From the NCBI GenBank assembly GCA_037200385.1, contig JBBCGL010000001.1:4944786-5008785 (forward strand): a stretch of DNA of 64,000 nucleotides, given 5' to 3'. Below, one piece after another: positions 36,744 through 46,800 of this stretch (positions are counted from its first letter, which is position 1; each line of letters begins with the position of its first letter). The translations under genes and the position numbers were made by a program. Source of the stretch: Rhizomicrobium sp. GTDB lineage: Bacteria; Pseudomonadota; Alphaproteobacteria; Micropepsales; Micropepsaceae. The notes under the pieces were generated by a model. The model saw only the letters and a program-made list of their open reading frames with translations. It had not been told where the DNA came from and made no database searches.

Positions 36744-36953
36744 ATGGCCAAGGGACCCCGAATCTATAAGCATCTTCTGCCGGTCGCCTCACTGCTTTTT
36801 GGAGTGGTGGCCTTGGCACACGCGTTGGACCCCGTCTTGGATAGTCCAGCTGCGCGATTGTACGACGCATTGTCGCCTCGTAATCAGAATATCTGGAACG
36901 GTGTAGTTGTCTTATTGGCGTCATTTGCCTTCTTGTTGCATTTGCTTCGTTGA
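36744..36953 (+). CDS. Small membrane protein with two predicted helices
   Basis: The 69-residue product has hydrophobic stretches at residues 10-27 (LLPVASLLFGVVALAHAL) and 51-68 (IWNGVVVLLASFAFLLHL), with a polar segment between them. It lies 21 bases after the secreted immunity gene and could be cotranscribed. It may be an accessory immunity protein or an unrelated cargo gene; no family is recognised. Confidence 0.55.
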   Translation: MAKGPRIYKHLLPVASLLFGVVALAHALDPVLDSPAARLYDALSPRNQNIWNGVVVLLASFAFLLHLLR

Positions 36954-37220
36954 TTGAAAGACTTTTCTGGCGATTAAGAAAAGTAGAGATGCCAGAGGAA
37001 CCAGTTCCTCCTCAAAATTCCATTGAGAACGAAAAAAATCCAGCCACCCCGTGACGTTTTCCGAAGCCATTCCCATTTCGTGCGTTCGTCGCGGCCTTTC
37101 TCGCCGCGCTCCTTCCCCGCGCCGCATACCGCGGTGCCCGACGACATTTGAAGCCTGCCAGACGTCTTTTCCTCACGGCGCGGGAAAAGCGCCAATAAGC
37201 ACGTCCATATAGTAGCGCGA
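36954..37220 (+). other. Intergenic scar before the next RHS tail
   Basis: About 265 bases with no gene I can support. It contains a hairpin GGCGC-GGGAAAA-GCGCC (37178-37193) without a T-run, and otherwise unplaced sequence. RHS homology (YSYDATGRVLEYDEYNAAG) starts at about 37230. Confidence 0.4.
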
Positions 37221-37255
37221 TCCGCGCCCGCTACAGCTACGACGCGACGGGCCGC

Positions 37256-39955
37256 GTGCTGGAGTATGACGAGTACAACGCCGCCGGCTACAGCACCCTG
37301 ACCGACAACCGGGTCTATTACCGCACCGCGGTCTACGACGCGGTCTCCAACGTCACCAGCGACCGCGTCACCACACTGCGGAGCGACGGCACCTATGTCG
37401 CGGCCTCGACCTACAGCTACGGCACGCCGGTGTACCACGCGGGGACCTTCTCCTACAGCTTCGACGGCGCCTATCAGGGCGTGGTCAGCCAGATCGTCAC
37501 CACCAACACCAAGAACGGCAGCGCCCAGCCGACCTCGGAGGCCGATTACTTCTACGACTGGCGCGACAGCGCGGTGGAAGGCACCGAGAGCTACACCGCC
37601 AACACCGCGGTCTCGGCGCCGGTGGCGAACTACAGCGGCTACAATTACGGCCTGGGCGGGCGGCTGGCGAGCGTCGTGATCGACGACGGCCATCCGCGCA
37701 CCATCACCTTCGGCACCAACATCGAGGGCCAGATCCTCAGCCGCGCCGAGAACGACAATGTCGGCGGCACGGTCGACCAGTATGAGCGCCACTTCTACTT
37801 CGACGGCATGGCGCTGGGCGACGTCTCGAACAACGGCACCTCCGACACCGATTACGCCGCCTCGATCGCCGCCCATATCGCGGTGCCGGGCAGCGGCAAT
37901 CTGCGCGGCGGCGCCACCGCCGCGATGCCCTACGCCGACTTCGACCAGAGCTACGATCCGGTGAACGGCATCACCATGGCCGGGGCGCCGTCGCACTACA
38001 CCGCGCAGGACGGCGACACGCTGGCGGGCATCGCGGCCATGCTGTGGGGCGATGCCAGCCTGTGGTACGTGATCGCCGACGCCAACGGATTGAGCTCGCC
38101 GAGCGACAGCCTGACCGCCGGCACCGACCTCATCGTCCCCAACAAGGTCGTCAACGTCCACAACAACAGCACCACCTTCAAGGTCTACGACCCCAACGAA
38201 GCCATCGGCGACACCGCACCCACGGTGCCGCGGCCCAAGCAGGACAAGGGCTGCGGCCTGCTCGGACAGGTCGTGCTGGCGGTGATCGCCATCGTGGTGA
38301 CGCTCGTGAGCTATGGCGCGCTCGCAGGGCCGATGAGCACGTTCGCGGCGAGCACGCTGGGCCTCGACGCGGGCGTGGTGTCATCGACCACGGCGGCGGT
38401 GGCCGGCACGGCCGGTGTCGTGGCGGTGGGCAGCGACGCGGCGATCGCCGGCGCGGTGATGGCGGGGGCGATCGGCGGCGCCGCCGGCAGCATCTTCAGC
38501 CAGGGCGTCGGCCTCGCCACCGGCATCCAGAACAGCTTCAACTGGAATGCAGTCGGCCTCGCCGCCATTGGCGGCGCGATCGGCGGCGGTCTGGGACCGA
38601 ACGCTCTCGACGCGTTCGGCGGCGCGACGGCAAGCAGCTTCGTGAACGCGGCCCTGCGCGGCGTCGCGGGCAGCATCGTCACCCAGGGCATCGGCGTCGC
38701 GACCGGCCTGCAGAAGAAGTTCGACTGGACCGGCGTCGCCGCCGCCGGGATCGGCGCCGGCGTGGGCGAGTTCGTGAGCGGATTGCTGCCGGGCAGCGCG
38801 ACCGGCACGCCGGGAAGTGCCGGCTACCAGCCGCCGAGCCTGTCCAACCTGTTCCTCAGCGGCATGGCCGGCGACATCGCCAACGCCGCGACCCGCACGC
38901 TGATCGATGGCTCGGACTTCGGCGATAATCTCATTGCGGCGCTGCCCGATACCATCGGGCAGACGATTGGAAATGCGATCGCGGGGGAGGTCGAGGGATC
39001 AGATCAGCTAACCCCTGCCGAACACGAATCTCGCATGAATGTATACAATTCCGCCCTAAATACTGGGGCGGAGCCGGATAAGTTGGCAGAGCTTTACCAT
39101 GAGCTCGGCCTTGACTCGGTTACACCTGGAGCTCCGCCGGTAGATCATGTCGATGTCCAATCCCTCGGCTCAATCTCAGATGATGTGGATACCATCACAG
39201 CTTACGAGGAGGCCAATGGTTGGCAAGTTCAAGGATTAATAGGGTCTGGGTCGGACGCAGGCAGCGTAAGAGCTACCAGTGAAAGCGCAGCAGACCTCGG
39301 CCCCTATAACGACCTAGTATACAAAACCCCGTTCACCTCCACACAAGCGGCAGCTGTAACTATGGGATGGGTAGCTCAGCAACTGGATCCCAAATCTGAG
39401 TGGTATGCAAATTTCGTGCAAGACATAAACACAAACGCTGTCAGCATAGTTGACGTTGTAGCAAGCAATTCCTCTTCAGGTTCGACTTCCATATCCCCGA
39501 CTGGCGCATATGCTGATCCGTGGTTTTACGATTGGATCGGCGATTGGCATCTTCATCCGGATCAACAAAGCATAACGTCTTTCGGATTTTCCGATCGAGA
39601 TTATCAACACGCTTGGAGTCAACAGCAAAGTCAGGGTTCGGATTATCAATCCTTTGTAACGATTGCAACTAATGCCCCTAACGGAGGGAATTGGCCGACC
39701 TACTCGCTTCCGACGAATCTCCCTCTAATCTCCGGTCTGGAATCAGGTGCGTTGGCTGTGGTTCCAAACGCTCAGGGGAGTCCCGTTGTTCGCGACAGTC
39801 CACCGATTAATTTCCGCAGCCTGTCAGCCACAGGCGTCAATGATCTTCAGGCGTATTCGTTCCTGTTGTATGACAGAGTTGGGAATAGTCAGACGCGGTG
39901 GATCATTCCCGGTGTTCTCGATAATGCCAAACCGATTGTACTTAAGGGCCAATAG
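37256..39955 (+). CDS. Orphan RHS tail with LysM and JAMM/DUF4329-like toxin
   Basis: It opens in the YD repeats (homology from about 37230) and continues through LysM (about 37990-38160), a linker of the GPMSTFAASTLGLDAGVV class and the DTIGQTIG pre-toxin. A TPAE...ELGLDSVTPGA segment is shared with the toxin ending at 27526. The AT-richer CT contains DWHLHPD...FGFSDRDY (HLHP at 39548-39559). That resembles the HxHP...SxxD metal site of JAMM/DUF4329-like domains found at RHS ends. The spacing is not that of a standard JAMM peptidase, so function is tentative. The partner protein is secreted. Confidence 0.75.
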   Translation: MLEYDEYNAAGYSTLTDNRVYYRTAVYDAVSNVTSDRVTTLRSDGTYVAASTYSYGTPVYHAGTFSYSFDGAYQGVVSQIVTTNTKNGSAQPTSEADYFYDWRDSAVEGTESYTANTAVSAPVANYSGYNYGLGGRLASVVIDDGHPRTITFGTNIEGQILSRAENDNVGGTVDQYERHFYFDGMALGDVSNNGTSDTDYAASIAAHIAVPGSGNLRGGATAAMPYADFDQSYDPVNGITMAGAPSHYTAQDGDTLAGIAAMLWGDASLWYVIADANGLSSPSDSLTAGTDLIVPNKVVNVHNNSTTFKVYDPNEAIGDTAPTVPRPKQDKGCGLLGQVVLAVIAIVVTLVSYGALAGPMSTFAASTLGLDAGVVSSTTAAVAGTAGVVAVGSDAAIAGAVMAGAIGGAAGSIFSQGVGLATGIQNSFNWNAVGLAAIGGAIGGGLGPNALDAFGGATASSFVNAALRGVAGSIVTQGIGVATGLQKKFDWTGVAAAGIGAGVGEFVSGLLPGSATGTPGSAGYQPPSLSNLFLSGMAGDIANAATRTLIDGSDFGDNLIAALPDTIGQTIGNAIAGEVEGSDQLTPAEHESRMNVYNSALNTGAEPDKLAELYHELGLDSVTPGAPPVDHVDVQSLGSISDDVDTITAYEEANGWQVQGLIGSGSDAGSVRATSESAADLGPYNDLVYKTPFTSTQAAAVTMGWVAQQLDPKSEWYANFVQDINTNAVSIVDVVASNSSSGSTSISPTGAYADPWFYDWIGDWHLHPDQQSITSFGFSDRDYQHAWSQQQSQGSDYQSFVTIATNAPNGGNWPTYSLPTNLPLISGLESGALAVVPNAQGSPVVRDSPPINFRSLSATGVNDLQAYSFLLYDRVGNSQTRWIIPGVLDNAKPIVLKGQ

Positions 39956-39958
39956 GAC

Positions 39959-40366
39959 ATGCCGACTATTCTGATTTCTGCGATAATCTCTGTGTCGCTG
40001 GGACTTTCTCTGCCTTCCGGCCCTATGGTCGAAATTTCATACACGAAGAATGACATAACCGACACGGAGGCCTCTCGGGTTGGTCTTGAAATTGCGAAGT
40101 CAGTTTGGGAGGACTTCTGTAGGGCAGCGAAGAGCGCAGATCATTCATGTGGAAGCGGGTCGCTCTATCAAATAGAAGTGAGCGTACATAAGATGCCGCA
40201 GGCTTGCGATGCAGTTATCAAACCGCGAGTGTCTCAGATAGGTGCGCTGCGCCGCTTGGAAAATTTGCAGGCCATAACTTATAGCTGCTATTTCCATCCG
40301 AATGACTCCGGCTACCACCTCTATCGAGATGACAGCACCGAACTGCCACCGCTAGTCCATCAGTGA
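39959..40366 (+). CDS. Secreted immunity candidate for the JAMM-like toxin
   Basis: The 135-residue product begins MPTILISAIISVSLGLSLPS, a probable signal peptide. It starts 3 bases after the toxin stop. Four cysteines in the mature part (EDFCRA, HSCGSG, QACDAV, YSCYF) suggest disulfides and a periplasmic location. No family is recognised. Position directly after a CT is the main support for immunity. Confidence 0.72.
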   Translation: MPTILISAIISVSLGLSLPSGPMVEISYTKNDITDTEASRVGLEIAKSVWEDFCRAAKSADHSCGSGSLYQIEVSVHKMPQACDAVIKPRVSQIGALRRLENLQAITYSCYFHPNDSGYHLYRDDSTELPPLVHQ

Positions 40367-40450
40367 CGCTAGTGTCCTGATCGAGAAGTTTCTACGATTA
40401 TGTCCGAGTGATTTGGAGGGCATGATCGATGGGCAAGCCTGCACCTGTGA
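40367..40450 (+). other. Junction scar, possible IS630-type remnant
   Basis: The stretch between the immunity stop and the next RHS tail contains ATGGGCAAGCCTGCACC (MGKPAPVIE), followed at once by a stop. IS630-type transposases often start in a similar way, but eight codons are too few to be sure. Confidence 0.25.
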
Positions 40451-42982
40451 TTGAATAGCGACTACACCTATCGGGCCGGCGGCCGGCTGGCGAGCGTCGC
40501 GGTCAATGACGGCCATCCGCGCACCATCACCTTCGGCACCAACATCGAAGGCCAGATCCTCAGCCGCAGCGAGAACGACAACAACGCCGGCACCGTCGAC
40601 CAGAACGAGCGGCACTTCTACTTCGACGGCATGGCGCTGGGCGACGTCTCGAACAACGGCACCTCCGACACCGATTACGCCGCCTCGATCGCGGCCCACA
40701 TCGCGGTGCCGGGCAGCGGCAATCTGCGCGGCGGCGCCACCGTCGCGATGCCCTATGCCGACTTCGACCAGAGCTACGATCCGGTCAACGGCATCACCTA
40801 TGCCGGGGCGCCGTCGCACTACACCGCGCAGGACGGCGACACGCTGGCCGGCATCGCGGCGATGGTCTGGGGCGACGCCAGCCTGTGGTACCTGATCGCC
40901 GACGCCAACGGCCTGAGCTCGCCGGGCGACAGCCTCACCGCCGGCACCGACCTCATCCTGCCCAACAAGGTCGTCAACCTCCACAACAACGCCGGCACCT
41001 TCAAGGTCTACGACCCCAACGAAGCGATCGGCGACACCGCACCGACCGTGCCGAAACAGCCCAAGCACGACAATGGCTGCGGCGTGCTCGGGCAAATCCT
41101 GCTCGCGGTCATCGCGATTGCGGTGACCGTCGTGACGGCGGGTGCCGCGGTCGCGGCACTCGGGCCGGTCGGCATGACGCTTGGCGAAGGGATCGGCGCG
41201 TTCTTCGGCGTTGCCGGCGCCGCAGCCACGACCATAGGCACTGCGGGGTTCGTCGCCATCGGCGCAGGCGCAGCGGCGCTCGGCAGCATCGTCAGCCAGG
41301 GCGTCGGATTGGCCACCGGCATCCAGGACAGCTTCAACTGGGGCGCGGTCGGCCTCGCGGCGATCGGCGGCGGGATCAGCGGCGGCCTCGGCGCGAATGG
41401 CGGATTGCTGGGAGAAGGCGGCATCCTGGGTTCGACAGGCGATTACATCGCCGACGCGGCCCTGCAAGGCGCCGCGGTCAGCGCGGCCACGCAGGGGATC
41501 GGCGTCGCGACCGGTCTGCAGAACAGCTTCGACTGGACCGGCGTTGTGGCGGCGGGCATCGGGGCGGCAGCAGGCACTTATGTCGGCCACCTCCTCACCA
41601 ATAGCTTCTCCACCGGCGGCAGCCTGAATCTCGGCGGCGCCGCCGCGAACCTCTCCGCCACACGCTTCCTGTCCGGCATGGCCGCCGACATTGCCAATGC
41701 CGCGACGCGCACGCTGATCAATGGTTCGGACTTCGGCGACAACATCATCGCCGCGCTCCCCGACACCATCGGCCAGACCATCGGCGGCACCATCGAAGAC
41801 GCCGCCGGCGGAGCCTTCGACGCGCAGACGCCCGCCGCTGGCAGCGGCAGCGATACCATCAGCATGAGCGGCACGGGCGGCCACAACAAATGGGGCGTGC
41901 CCGACGGCATATTGAACGCCCAGACGGTCATCAACGAGGCCGATACGTCGTTCATGCTGACGCCGGACATCGACACCGGCCGGACGGGGTTCGACTGGAA
42001 CAGTTTCAACCCGGCCGACGCGGGGATCGTGCGCGGCGGTGGCGGCGACGACACCGAGACGGTCGTCGTCGAATCCCAGCAGCTTCTCGATGCCGCCGGC
42101 CCGCAGGCCGTGCTGCAAGGCCTCGGCTATGGCCTGTCGAGCAACGGCAACATATTCGGCACGATCGGCGCAGGCTCCGCGTCGTCCTCGCGGTATTCGG
42201 TGGCCGCCAATCTCGGCCTCGGCGACGGACGGCTTCACTTCTCCTCCTGGGGAGGAGCCGACTACCCCGACGGTCGCGCGCCGGGTTACTCCGTAGGACC
42301 GGCTCAACCTTACGATCCGCGATACGATAACGCACTCAATATGCGGCGACTGGAGGCATTGGGTGATAGTCCAATTGGTGCGGCCCTGTATGTCGAGGGT
42401 CATATCCTGGGCGCCGACCAGCACATGCAAGACGCGGCTCTCGTTTATGGCACCGCGCTCAATGGAGCCCTCCTTGGCTTCGCCGGCGTGGGTGGAAGGG
42501 CGCCTAGCGTTCTCAATGCGCAAAGCGAATTGGAGACCGTCGGAGACGCCGCAGACAGTGCTGCGGTTCGCGTGGGTCCATATGGCGACCTAACCGCCGA
42601 ACTGAAGGGAACAGGAATTCAGGCCAATCACCTGAATCAGGACGCCGCCTTTAGAGATTTGATCCCGCGTAATGACGGCCTGGCTGTCGGCATGCGTGGT
42701 AATGCGTTTACCGAGGTGGGGTCGGCGCACTACGAATTTCACTCCAGCCTTGAGGAGTTCTGGAGTCCTTATCGGGACGTCGATAGCGATCTTTTTGGTC
42801 TCCGGCCGACCAATGGCGAATACGGTACAGCTGTTGAAAAGGCCTTGGTCCAATCTGGCTACACACCATCGCAGGCCGCGAGTATTAGCGCGCAAGCCGC
42901 AGGCCAGCGTGCTAGTTTTGGGCTGACGCCCGAGACGCTCGTGCCGCGAGTGCCGGGGCGACTACCACAGAGAGCAAGGTGA
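40451..42982 (+). CDS. Orphan RHS tail with LysM and HNH-like toxin
   Basis: RHS homology begins at about 40455 (SDYTYRAGGRLASV) after a stop codon; TTG 40451 is the first possible start. LysM lies at about 40812-40980. The linker (about 41073-41771) is base-for-base identical to that of the full-length protein up to the codons for DTIG, where the two diverge. The CT holds ETVVVES (about 42060). At the end comes QANHLNQDAAFRDLIPRNDG...GSAHYEFHSSLEEFW, a His-rich pattern like HNH/GH-E-type nucleases of polymorphic toxins. The following immunity gene is cytoplasmic, as expected for a nuclease. Confidence 0.78.
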   Translation: MNSDYTYRAGGRLASVAVNDGHPRTITFGTNIEGQILSRSENDNNAGTVDQNERHFYFDGMALGDVSNNGTSDTDYAASIAAHIAVPGSGNLRGGATVAMPYADFDQSYDPVNGITYAGAPSHYTAQDGDTLAGIAAMVWGDASLWYLIADANGLSSPGDSLTAGTDLILPNKVVNLHNNAGTFKVYDPNEAIGDTAPTVPKQPKHDNGCGVLGQILLAVIAIAVTVVTAGAAVAALGPVGMTLGEGIGAFFGVAGAAATTIGTAGFVAIGAGAAALGSIVSQGVGLATGIQDSFNWGAVGLAAIGGGISGGLGANGGLLGEGGILGSTGDYIADAALQGAAVSAATQGIGVATGLQNSFDWTGVVAAGIGAAAGTYVGHLLTNSFSTGGSLNLGGAAANLSATRFLSGMAADIANAATRTLINGSDFGDNIIAALPDTIGQTIGGTIEDAAGGAFDAQTPAAGSGSDTISMSGTGGHNKWGVPDGILNAQTVINEADTSFMLTPDIDTGRTGFDWNSFNPADAGIVRGGGGDDTETVVVESQQLLDAAGPQAVLQGLGYGLSSNGNIFGTIGAGSASSSRYSVAANLGLGDGRLHFSSWGGADYPDGRAPGYSVGPAQPYDPRYDNALNMRRLEALGDSPIGAALYVEGHILGADQHMQDAALVYGTALNGALLGFAGVGGRAPSVLNAQSELETVGDAADSAAVRVGPYGDLTAELKGTGIQANHLNQDAAFRDLIPRNDGLAVGMRGNAFTEVGSAHYEFHSSLEEFWSPYRDVDSDLFGLRPTNGEYGTAVEKALVQSGYTPSQAASISAQAAGQRASFGLTPETLVPRVPGRLPQRAR

Positions 42983-43468
42983 ATGATGCATCCAAGAACC
43001 GTCGCCACCCTCGATAAGCTCCGCGCAGAAGACTGGTTCCGCAATGTCGGTGTTCGTGACACGGAGGTGGCAGATGTAGTCTCATCTTGGCAGGAAGCTG
43101 TTGAGAGCTGCTCTTCACCAGCCTGGGTTGGCCTGTGCCACGACGCTGTTAACGCATATAGTGATCGGATTAGAGAACGATCACCCGAAGAATATGAAAG
43201 GTGGAACGATGTTGTCTTGTCAGTGCGTCCGGAGGCAATCGCACTGACGCGAGAAAAGACGCAGCGCGTCATTCAAGATAATAATCTACCCAAAGATTTT
43301 TTAAATGCCGTAGCATGGGATATACTACATCTTTGTGTAGAAGCCGAGTTCGCAGATATTTACCCGCCCGGTTTTTTTGCAAGCCAGTCGTACTGGTACG
43401 CTAATGGGCACTTCCCTTGCGGCTGGCGAGGACCGTTCCCTCAGGGAGGTAGGCTGGTCGTCTATTAA
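42983..43468 (+). CDS. Cytoplasmic immunity candidate for the HNH-like toxin
   Basis: The 161-residue product begins MMHPRTVATLDKL, has no signal peptide and is mostly helical with many acidic residues. It starts directly at the toxin stop codon with AAGG a few bases upstream. Lower GC than the RHS part is evident. I recognise no family. A terminal stretch rich in aromatic residues (YWYANGHFPCGWRGPF) is distinctive. Confidence 0.74.
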   Translation: MMHPRTVATLDKLRAEDWFRNVGVRDTEVADVVSSWQEAVESCSSPAWVGLCHDAVNAYSDRIRERSPEEYERWNDVVLSVRPEAIALTREKTQRVIQDNNLPKDFLNAVAWDILHLCVEAEFADIYPPGFFASQSYWYANGHFPCGWRGPFPQGGRLVVY

Positions 43469-43491
43469 GCGACAGGCGCTGAAGTGCGAAA

Positions 43492-43591
43492 GCAAGATAA
43501 AAGGAATGGCTCCCCCTGCGGGGTAAGCCATTGTCTGCACATCGTTTTTTAGCGAGATAGCCGGCACTGGTGGGGGAGACTCCCGGTGCCG
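43492..43591 (+). other. Second copy family of the two-hairpin motif, candidate structured RNA
   Basis: GCAAGATAAAAGGAA leads into a hairpin (AATGGCT 43505-43511 with AGCCATT 43526-43532; CCCC with GGGG inside), then TTGTCTGCACATCG and T6, then a second hairpin with GGCAC (43563-43567) and GTGCC (43586-43590). The unpaired blocks match 12637-12727 while the stem bases differ but remain paired. It lies between an immunity gene and the next RHS tail. The rest of the 43469-43645 gap has no gene. Confidence 0.45.
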
Positions 43592-43815
43592 TTGCCGTGC
43601 TACGATTCCGTGCTTTGGCCAAGCCCCAAAGAATGACGACGTAGTTCTTCGGCCGCACGGTCGCCAAGACCGACTTCGGCGGCAACAGCTTCGCGTCGAG
43701 CTTCGACCTTGCGGGCCGTCTGGCGGCGGAGGGTGGCGACGGGGCGAGCTACACCTATTACAACACCGGCCAGGTCGCGACGGAGACCTCGGCGTCGGCC
43801 TACTCGTTCGAGGAC

Positions 43816-46800
43816 GTGGCGGGGACGGGCGGCGATCCGGGCTACCGGGTCTACTACACCGACTGGACGGGCGAGAGCTTCGCCTATGACGCGAACGGCA
43901 ACCGGACGCGCGAGACCACGACCGGCTATCACAACGTCGACAACGACAGCGGCGAGGCCGGCCTGCCCAAATACCAGCCCGGGCTGCGGACCACGACGGC
44001 GGAGGACGCGACCGTCACCTGGGACGCGCTGAACCGGATGACGAATTTCAGCGACACCGGCGCCAATCTCGCGCTGCCGCCCACGACCATCGCCTGGGAA
44101 TACGACCTCAATAGCAACATTCGCTACATGACCGCGAGCTACCAGGCGGCGGACGGCTCGGGCACCACGGCGCAGACCTATTGGTACAAATACGATGCGA
44201 TGAACCGCTTCGTGACCACCAAGGGCACGCTCACCGGCGCGCGGGGCTCGGGCAGCATCACGGTGGGGACCGGCTCGGTGATCTCCTATGACGCGGCGGG
44301 GCACCGGGCGACGGTGACGGATGCGAGCTCGGCGGAGGTCTACAGCTACACCGCGGACGGCTATCTGGCGCAGGTGACCATCGGCGGGGTGCTGCGCGCC
44401 AAATACGCGCTCGATGCGAGCGGCCGGGCGCTGGCCTATAGCGAGTACAACGCGGCGGGGACCAGCGTGGTCTACAGCCGCACCGCGGTCTACGACGCGG
44501 TCTCGAACGTCACCAGCGACAGCGTGACGACGGTGCGGACCGACGGCACCTATGTCGCGGCCTCGACCTACAGCTACGGCACGCCGGTGTACCACGCGGG
44601 GACCTTCTCCTACAGCTTCGACGGCGCCTATCAGGGCGTGGTCAGCCAGATCGTCACCACCAACACCAAGAACGGCAGCGCCCAGCCGACCTCGGAGGCC
44701 GACTACTTCTACGACTGGCGCGACAGCGCGGTGGAAGGCACCGAGAGCTACACCGCCAATACCGCGGTCTCGGCGCCGGTGGCGAACTACAGCGGCTACA
44801 ATTACGGCCTGGGCGGAAGGCTGCAGAGCGTCGTGATCGACGACGGCCATCCGCGCACCATCACCTTCGGCACCAACATCGAGGGCCAGATCCTCAGCCG
44901 CGCCGAGAACGACAATGTCGGCGGCACGGTCGACCAGTATGAGCGCCACTTCTACTTCGACGGCATGGCGCTGGGCGACGTCTCGAACAACGGCACCTCC
45001 GACACCGACTACGCCGCCTCGATCGCGGCCCATATCGCGGTGCCGGGCAGCGGCAACCTGCGCGGCGGCGCCACCGTCGCGATGCCCTACGCCGACTTCG
45101 ACCAGAGCTACGACCCGGTCAACGGCATCACCTATGCCGGGGCGCCGTCGCACTACACCGCGCAGGACGGCGACACGCTGGCCGGCATCGCGGCGATGGT
45201 CTGGGGCGACGCCAGCCTGTGGTACCTGATCGCCGACGCCAACGGCCTGAGCTCGCCGGGCGACAGCCTCACCGCCGGCACCGACCTCATCCTGCCCAAC
45301 AAGGTCGTCAACCTCCACAACAACGCCGGCACCTTCAAGGTCTACGACCCCAACGAAGCGATCGGCGACACCGCACCGACCGTGCCGAAACAGCCGAAGC
45401 ACGACAATGGCTGCGGCGTGCTGGGGCAGGTATTGCTCGCCGTGGTCGCGATCGTCGTGGCGGCCGTGACCTATGGCGCGCTCGCGGGTCCGATGAGCAC
45501 GTTCGCGGCGAGCACGCTCGGCCTCGACGCGGGCGTGGTGTCATCGACCACGGCGGCGGTTGCCGGCACGGCCAGTGCCGTGGCGGTCGGTAGCGATGCG
45601 GCGATCGCCGGCGCGGTCATGGCGGGGGCGATCGGTGGCGTTGCCGGCAGTGTAATCAGCCAGGGCGTCGGGCTCGCCACCGGCATCCAGAACAGCTTCA
45701 ACTGGAATGCCGTCGGCCTCGCCGCCATTGGCGGCGCGATCGGCGGCGGACTGGGACCGAACGCTCTCGACGCGTTCGGCGGCGCGACCGGAAGCAGCTT
45801 CGTGAATGCCGCGCTGCGCGGTGTCGCGGGCGGCATCCTCACCGAGGGCATCGGCGTCGCCACGGGCCTGCAGAAGAAGTTCGACTGGACCGGCGTCGCG
45901 GCCGCCGGCATCGGCGCCGGCGTGGGCGAGTATATCGGCGACCTGATCGGAAGCAGGTTCAACACGGGCGGCAGCCTCGACCTCGGCAGCCCTGCGGCCA
46001 ACCAGGCCGCGGTGCGCTTTGTCAGCGGCATGGCCGGCGACATCGCCAACGCCGCGACCCGCACGCTGATCAACGGCTCGGACTTCGGCGACAATCTCAT
46101 CGCGGCGCTGCCCGACACGATTGGGCAGACGATTGGCAACTCTATTGCGGGCCAAATCGCCGGGAGTGGCGCGACCGACGACGATCCGTATGCGTCGGAG
46201 AGAGCGAGCTGGGTTCGATTTGCCGGTCCCGGCGCCGCGCCGCCGAAGCAGGATGAAGGGTTCTTTGGTTGGCTTGGTGACGAAATCTCGACGGGATGGC
46301 ATGCCCTCGTGAGTGGCGGAGAAACGATCGTCAACGATGCCTCTGAAGCGTTTGGCGGCGGTCCGGTGTTCGACGATCCCAATGTAGAAACTGTCGTCGT
46401 CGAGGGAGCGCGAATGAATCAATCGCGGCCATCTCCGACCTCTTGGTTTAACGGACTCGGCAATCTTATAACCGAGGGCCTCGCACGTGAAGGCAAAAAC
46501 GAGATCGCGCAGGCCAACGCGCAAGCGGCCGTGGCCCAGCACATAAGGAGCTATTTGCGCGCGCCCTCCGGACTGAAGACGATCGATGCAATGGCATTGT
46601 CGGGCGGCGATCCGATCGTGATGGCGAACACCATCAAGGCGTTTCCTGAGACGGCACAGCCAAGAATGATGAGCCACGGCGAGGTCATCGGCAACACCAC
46701 TACTGTTGCGTTGACAGTGGTACCTGCGGTCTCAACGCTCTCAAGTGAGGTGTTGATTGGCAGCAGGATTCTTGTAGGCTCAACCGAGATAGAACCCGCG

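Noticed and set aside
37178-37193. GGCGC hairpin as a terminator
   Set aside because: No T-run follows and the loop is A-rich; weak stem.
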